Positions 60,393 through 64,000 of a stretch of DNA of 64,000 nt are shown piece after piece. The stretch covers positions 1 to 64,000 of the forward strand of contig NZ_CAJHCQ010000008.1 of NCBI RefSeq assembly GCF_904848665.1. The letters run 5' to 3'. The DNA comes from Paraburkholderia hiiakae. Lineage in GTDB: Bacteria > Pseudomonadota > Gammaproteobacteria > Burkholderiales > Burkholderiaceae. Every line of letters starts with the position of its first letter. The stretch's first letter is position 1. Made by a program: the position numbers and the translations under genes. Under the pieces are notes generated by a model, which was given only the letters and a program-made list of their open reading frames with translations, did not search any database and was not told the DNA's origin.

Positions 60393-61466
60393 ATGTCTAC
60401 ACCCAGTCTTGCGCACTCGTTGCCGTCCACCCGCGGGCAGCTCAACGGCGTGCTGTTCGTCGCACTCTTCGCGGCGGCCGTCACCAGCGTCGCTTCGCTG
60501 CCCGCCATCGCCGGGTTAGGCATGAGCCCGCTGATCGTCGGCATCGTCGCGGGCGCGATCTACGGCAATGCGTTGCGCGACGGCATGCCCGAAAGCTGGG
60601 CTGCAGGCGTGAACTTCTCCGCGCGCAAGCTGCTGCGCATCGCGGTGGCGTTCTTCGGGCTGCGCGTGAGCCTGCAGGAAATCGCTCAGGTCGGCGTGCC
60701 GGGGCTCGTCGAATCGGTCGCGATCGTCGTGAGCACGCTCGTCATCGGCACCTGGGTCGGCATGAAGTTCCTCAAGCTCGACCGCGACACCGCCATTCTC
60801 ACGGCCGCCGGCAGCGCGATCTGCGGCGCGGCCGCCGTGCTCGCCTTCGAATCCACGCTGCAATCGAAGCCGCACAAGAGCGCCATGGCCGTGGGCAGCG
60901 TCGTGCTGTTCGGCACGCTTTCGATGTTCCTCTACCCGGTGATCTACAACGCGGGGTGGCTGCATCTGGATACCCTCGGCGCCGGACTCTTCTTTGGCGG
61001 CACGATTCACGAAGTCGCCCAGGTGGTGGGCGCGGCGAGCAACGTGAGCCCGGAGGCCACGCATATCGCGACCATCGTCAAGATGACGCGCGTGATGCTG
61101 CTCGTGCCCGTGCTGCTCGTGCTCGGCGTGTGGCTCAACCGTGCGGCGCGCAGCAAGGCACAGGCCGACGGTCACGCCAGCCACGGCGGCGCGCGCAAGC
61201 TCGCGGTGCCCTGGTTCGCGCTCGGCTTCCTTGCGCTCGTGATCGTGAATTCACTCCACGTGCTACCCGAAACGGCCACCCACGCGGTCAACACGCTCGA
61301 CACCTTCGCGCTGACCATGGCGATGACGGCGCTCGGCATCGAGACGCGCGTCTCGCAGATCCGCCAGGCCGGCCCGCGGGCGCTGACAGCCGGTTTCATC
61401 ATCTACCTGTGGCTGGTCGGCGGCGGTCTCGCGATCACCTGGGGCGTGGAGCGCCTGTTCGGATGA
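60393..61466 (+). CDS. yeiH: YeiH/UPF0324 family putative sulfate exporter
   Basis: 357 residues from ATG 60393 (MSTPSLAHSLPSTRGQLNGV). About ten spans. Family motifs include LPAIAGLGMSPLIVGIVAGA, LLRIAVAFFGLRVSLQEIAQ, AAGSAICGAAAVLAFESTLQ and GGTIHEVAQVVGAASNVSPE. The family is annotated as putative sulfate (or sulfonate-derived sulfite) exporters in the inner membrane. It is controlled probably by the divergent LysR gene and ends before a clean terminator at 61530. Confidence 0.9.
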   Translation: MSTPSLAHSLPSTRGQLNGVLFVALFAAAVTSVASLPAIAGLGMSPLIVGIVAGAIYGNALRDGMPESWAAGVNFSARKLLRIAVAFFGLRVSLQEIAQVGVPGLVESVAIVVSTLVIGTWVGMKFLKLDRDTAILTAAGSAICGAAAVLAFESTLQSKPHKSAMAVGSVVLFGTLSMFLYPVIYNAGWLHLDTLGAGLFFGGTIHEVAQVVGAASNVSPEATHIATIVKMTRVMLLVPVLLVLGVWLNRAARSKAQADGHASHGGARKLAVPWFALGFLALVIVNSLHVLPETATHAVNTLDTFALTMAMTALGIETRVSQIRQAGPRALTAGFIIYLWLVGGGLAITWGVERLFG

Positions 61467-61529
61467 CCCGGCGCCCGAGGGCCGCGCGCCCCGACCCGCT
61501 CCCCTGTGTGCCGGCGCTCCCGGCCACCG

Positions 61530-61553
61530 GCCCCGCTTGCAGCGGGGCTTTTT
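61530..61553 (+). terminator. Rho-independent terminator after the YeiH-like gene
   Basis: GCCCCGC and GCGGGGC form a perfect 7-bp stem around TTGCA, followed by five T, 63 bases past the stop. Confidence 0.85.
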
Positions 61554-61712
61554 GCGTTTCTGCGCGCGGCGGCCTCGCGCGCGCTCGCGAGCGCGCGCCA
61601 CGCGCGAACCGGGCGCGACGGTTGCGAGCGATACTGTGCGTTGCTGTCCGTTACGTGGGCAGCCGCCGCGCAGGCCGTGGCGAGCACGGCAGTGAACGCA
61701 AGGGGACGACCG

Positions 61713-62447
61713 ATGGCATACGAGCTCTATTACTGGGACGGTCTGCAGGGCCGGGGCGAATTCGTGCGGCTGGCGCTGGAAGAAGCGCAAGCGCCCTACG
61801 TGGACGTCGCGCGCGGCGAGAAGAAGGACGGCCTCGGCATCGGCGCGATGATGGGCGAGCTGGAAGGCGGCGAGCCGTACCCGCCGTACGCACCGCCCTT
61901 TCTCAAGGACGGCGACCTCATCGTGCCGCAGACCGCCAACATCCTTTTCTATCTCGGCCCGAAGCTCAAGCTCGCGCCGCACAACGAGGGCCTGCGATTC
62001 GTCGCGAACGGCCTGCAGCTCACGATCGCGGACCTCGTGACCGAGGCGCACGACACGCATCACCCAATCGCGAGCGGGCTCTACTACGAGGACCAGAAGG
62101 ACGCAGCGAAGGCGCGCTCGGCGGATTTCATCGCGCATCGCATGCCGAAGTTCATGAGCTATTTCGAGCGCGTGCTCACGCAAAATCCCGACGGCCCGCG
62201 CCACATGGTGGGCAACGCGCTCACCTATGTCGATCTTTCGATGTTTCAGATCGTCGAGGGCCTGCGCTACGCGTTTCCGAAAGCGACGAAGCATTTCGCG
62301 GACCACTATCCGCATGTCGTCGCGCTGCGCGACGCCGTGGCGAAGCGCCCGAATATCGCCGCCTATCTCGACTCGGAGCGGCGGCTGCCGTTCAACGATA
62401 CGGGCATCTTCCGGCACTACCCCGAACTCGACCGGGCCGTGCGCTGA
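61713..62447 (+). CDS. Glutathione S-transferase family protein
   Basis: 244 residues from ATG 61713 (MAYELYYWDGLQGRGEFVRL) with AAGGGGA upstream. The thioredoxin-like N-domain has the YYWDGLQGRGEFVRLALEEA start and the GSH-binding turn PFLKDGDLIVPQTANILFYL (Pro-Gln-Thr in place of the more usual E-S-x-A). The helical C-domain has LTYVDLSMFQIVEGLRYAFP with the N-capping Asp. It probably conjugates glutathione to an electrophile; the substrate is unknown. Transcribed alone. Confidence 0.88.
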   Translation: MAYELYYWDGLQGRGEFVRLALEEAQAPYVDVARGEKKDGLGIGAMMGELEGGEPYPPYAPPFLKDGDLIVPQTANILFYLGPKLKLAPHNEGLRFVANGLQLTIADLVTEAHDTHHPIASGLYYEDQKDAAKARSADFIAHRMPKFMSYFERVLTQNPDGPRHMVGNALTYVDLSMFQIVEGLRYAFPKATKHFADHYPHVVALRDAVAKRPNIAAYLDSERRLPFNDTGIFRHYPELDRAVR

Positions 62448-62595
62448 TTGCGCGCGGGCGGTGGAAGGTGTCCGCCGCCGCCCTGTTTCACGCACGCGGC
62501 GCGCCGTTGCAACACTGCACCCGCTATGCTTGCCGCCGCACGTCGCGCCCCGCGCACGCGCGGCTTTCTTTCACCCGTAACCTGACCCGCCCGCC

Positions 62596-64000
62596 GTGCT
62601 GTCATTCCTGCTGAAACTGCGCACCCGCGCCCGCGATCTCTTTCGCCTGTCAGACGCCCACACGATGCTGATCTGGTCGGTCATCGTGGGCGTTGCGGGC
62701 GCGTTTGCGACCGTGATCTTTCGCGAGGGCATCGCGCATGTGCAAATGCTTTTCACGGGCAGCGATGGCAGCCTCGTCGAGATGGCGCGCCATCTGCCGT
62801 GGCACCGGCGCATCTGGATGCCAACGGTCGGCGGCTTCATCGCGGGATGCCTGCTGTTGCTCGCGCGGCGCAAGGCCCCCAGCAGCGGCACCAAGGCGAT
62901 CCACGCCGACTACATCGAGGCAGTCGCCATCGGCGACGGGGTCATGCCCGTGAGCACGAGCATCTGGCGCAGCCTCTCATCGCTCTTCACGATCGCCAGC
63001 GGCGGCTCGATCGGCCGCGAAGGCCCGATGGTGCAACTCGCCGCCCTCGCCGCTTCGCTGATCGGCCGCTGGGTGCACTTCGATCCGTCGCGCCTGCGCC
63101 TGCTCGTCGCGTGCGGCGCGGCGGCGGGTATCACCTCGGCGTACAACGCGCCCATCGCGGGCGCCTTCTTCGTGACTGAGATCGTACTCGGCGCCATCGT
63201 CATGGAGAGTTTCGGGCCGATCGTCGTCTCCTCCGTGGTCGCCAACATCACGATGCGCGAGTTCGCAGGCTACAAGCCGCCGTATGAAATGCCGGTGTTT
63301 CCCGCCGTGACGGGCGTCGAAGTGCTGCTGTTCGTGGCGCTAGGTCTCTTGTGCGGCGCGCTCGCGCCGCAGTTCCTCGTGATGATGGACACCGCGAAGA
63401 AAGGCTTTGGCCGGCTCAACGCGCCGCTGCCCGTGAGACTCGCGCTCGGCGGCCTCGTGGTCGGCATCCTCTCGGTGTGGACGCCCGAGGTGTGGGGCAA
63501 CGGCTATAGCGTCGTGAACTCCATCCTGCATTCGCCCTGGACCTGGACCGCGCTCGCGACGGTGCTCGTTTTCAAGCTCATCGCGACGGCCGCAACGGTC
63601 GGCTCCGGCGCCGTGGGCGGCGTATTCACGCCAACGCTCTTCATGGGCGCCGTGCTCGGCTGCCTGTTCGGCCAGGGCATGCACGCGCTCTGGCCCGACG
63701 GCACCTCCGCGCCATACGCCTACGCGATCGTGGGCATGGGCGCGTTCCTCGCAGGCGCGACCCAGGCGCCGCTCATGGCGATCCTGATGATCTTCGAGAT
63801 GACGCTGAGCTACCAGGTGGTGCTCCCGCTCATGCTCTCGAGCGTGGTGGCGTATTTCGTCGCGCGCGCGATCGGCAAGGCGTCGATGTACGAAATCACG
63901 CTGCATCGCAACCGCGAGGAAGCCGAACGCATGCGCCTGCGCATGACGCAGATGCGCGAGCTGGTGCGCCCCGCCCAGACTGTGGTGCTGGAAAGCGCCA
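62596..64000 (+). CDS. ClC family chloride channel (ClcB-like), 3' end beyond the window
   Basis: The frame is open from GTG 62596 (MLSFLLKLRTRARDLFRLSD) to the window end, 468 codons. No strong ribosome site precedes it, so the start is uncertain (ATG at about 62665 is an alternative). The anion-pathway motifs are intact: GSIGREGPMVQ (GREGP, about 140-144) and GSGAVGGVFTPTLFMGAVLG. About ten membrane helices precede a helical, charged tail (HRNREEAERMRLRMTQMREL) that probably leads to CBS domains outside the window. ClC proteins of this type are Cl-/H+ antiporters or channels linked to acid resistance. Confidence 0.9.
   Translation, partial: MLSFLLKLRTRARDLFRLSDAHTMLIWSVIVGVAGAFATVIFREGIAHVQMLFTGSDGSLVEMARHLPWHRRIWMPTVGGFIAGCLLLLARRKAPSSGTKAIHADYIEAVAIGDGVMPVSTSIWRSLSSLFTIASGGSIGREGPMVQLAALAASLIGRWVHFDPSRLRLLVACGAAAGITSAYNAPIAGAFFVTEIVLGAIVMESFGPIVVSSVVANITMREFAGYKPPYEMPVFPAVTGVEVLLFVALGLLCGALAPQFLVMMDTAKKGFGRLNAPLPVRLALGGLVVGILSVWTPEVWGNGYSVVNSILHSPWTWTALATVLVFKLIATAATVGSGAVGGVFTPTLFMGAVLGCLFGQGMHALWPDGTSAPYAYAIVGMGAFLAGATQAPLMAILMIFEMTLSYQVVLPLMLSSVVAYFVARAIGKASMYEITLHRNREEAERMRLRMTQMRELVRPAQTVVLESA

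Overview
The window is GC-rich, densely coded chromosomal or megaplasmid DNA from a beta-proteobacterium, most likely a Burkholderia-type bacterium (Paraburkholderia, Caballeronia or Burkholderia). The evidence is the gene families (a PGDYG protein, a probable DUF3022 protein, a Burkholderia-style OmpC-like porin, the PrkA/YeaH/SpoVR trio, a 2-ketogluconate operon of Pseudomonas type) and the codon bias. No tRNA, rRNA, CRISPR array, phage or intact insertion sequence was seen.

Layout. 1-3.3 kb: end of an ETF-ubiquinone oxidoreductase gene, an alpha-methylacyl-CoA racemase and etfBA, ending in a clear terminator. 3.3-7.2 kb: a convergent metallo-beta-lactamase gene, a small conserved ORF, a decayed MetR-like LysR pseudogene, a small Ala/Gln-rich protein, and a frameshifted methyltransferase lying between two exact 18-bp direct repeats. 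7.3-13 kb: a tripartite RND efflux operon (OMF lipoprotein, MFP, RND pump). 13.4-17.5 kb: a small membrane protein, a porin, a zinc alcohol dehydrogenase, and a DUF2092-like lipoprotein frameshifted at its lipobox. 17.8-22.2 kb: MFS carrier, CaiB/BaiF CoA-transferase and citryl-CoA-lyase-like protein, convergent with an IclR regulator. This is the least familiar metabolic unit here.

22.3-29.2 kb: a LacI-controlled carbohydrate ABC transporter (gts type) behind a GH1 beta-glucosidase, with palindromic operators in front. 29.4-36.3 kb: a SulP permease and the prkA-yeaH-spoVR stress operon. 37.1-40 kb: a hydratase-family enzyme and a chemoreceptor, each with a strong terminator. 40.2-46.5 kb: ribose operon rbsBACRK with an RbsR-like operator. 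46.6-53.6 kb: CorA, a lipoprotein, an orphan CydX-like peptide overlapping a P-loop kinase-like gene, an Lrp regulator with a saccharopine-dehydrogenase-like gene, an LTXXQ protein, PGDYG and probable DUF3022 proteins, and a YhfC-like membrane protease. 53.8-59.2 kb: 2-ketogluconate operon kguEKTD-ptxS with a PtxS-type operator. 59.3-64 kb: a LysR regulator divergent from a YeiH-type exporter, a glutathione transferase, and a ClC chloride channel cut by the window end.

Taken together this is an accessory-metabolism region: four separate uptake-and-catabolism modules (CoA-activated carboxylate, beta-glucoside or glucose, ribose, 2-ketogluconate), each with its own regulator encoded beside it. 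Palindromic operator candidates are visible in front of each module. Gene starts were chosen from ribosome-binding sites and family N-termini.
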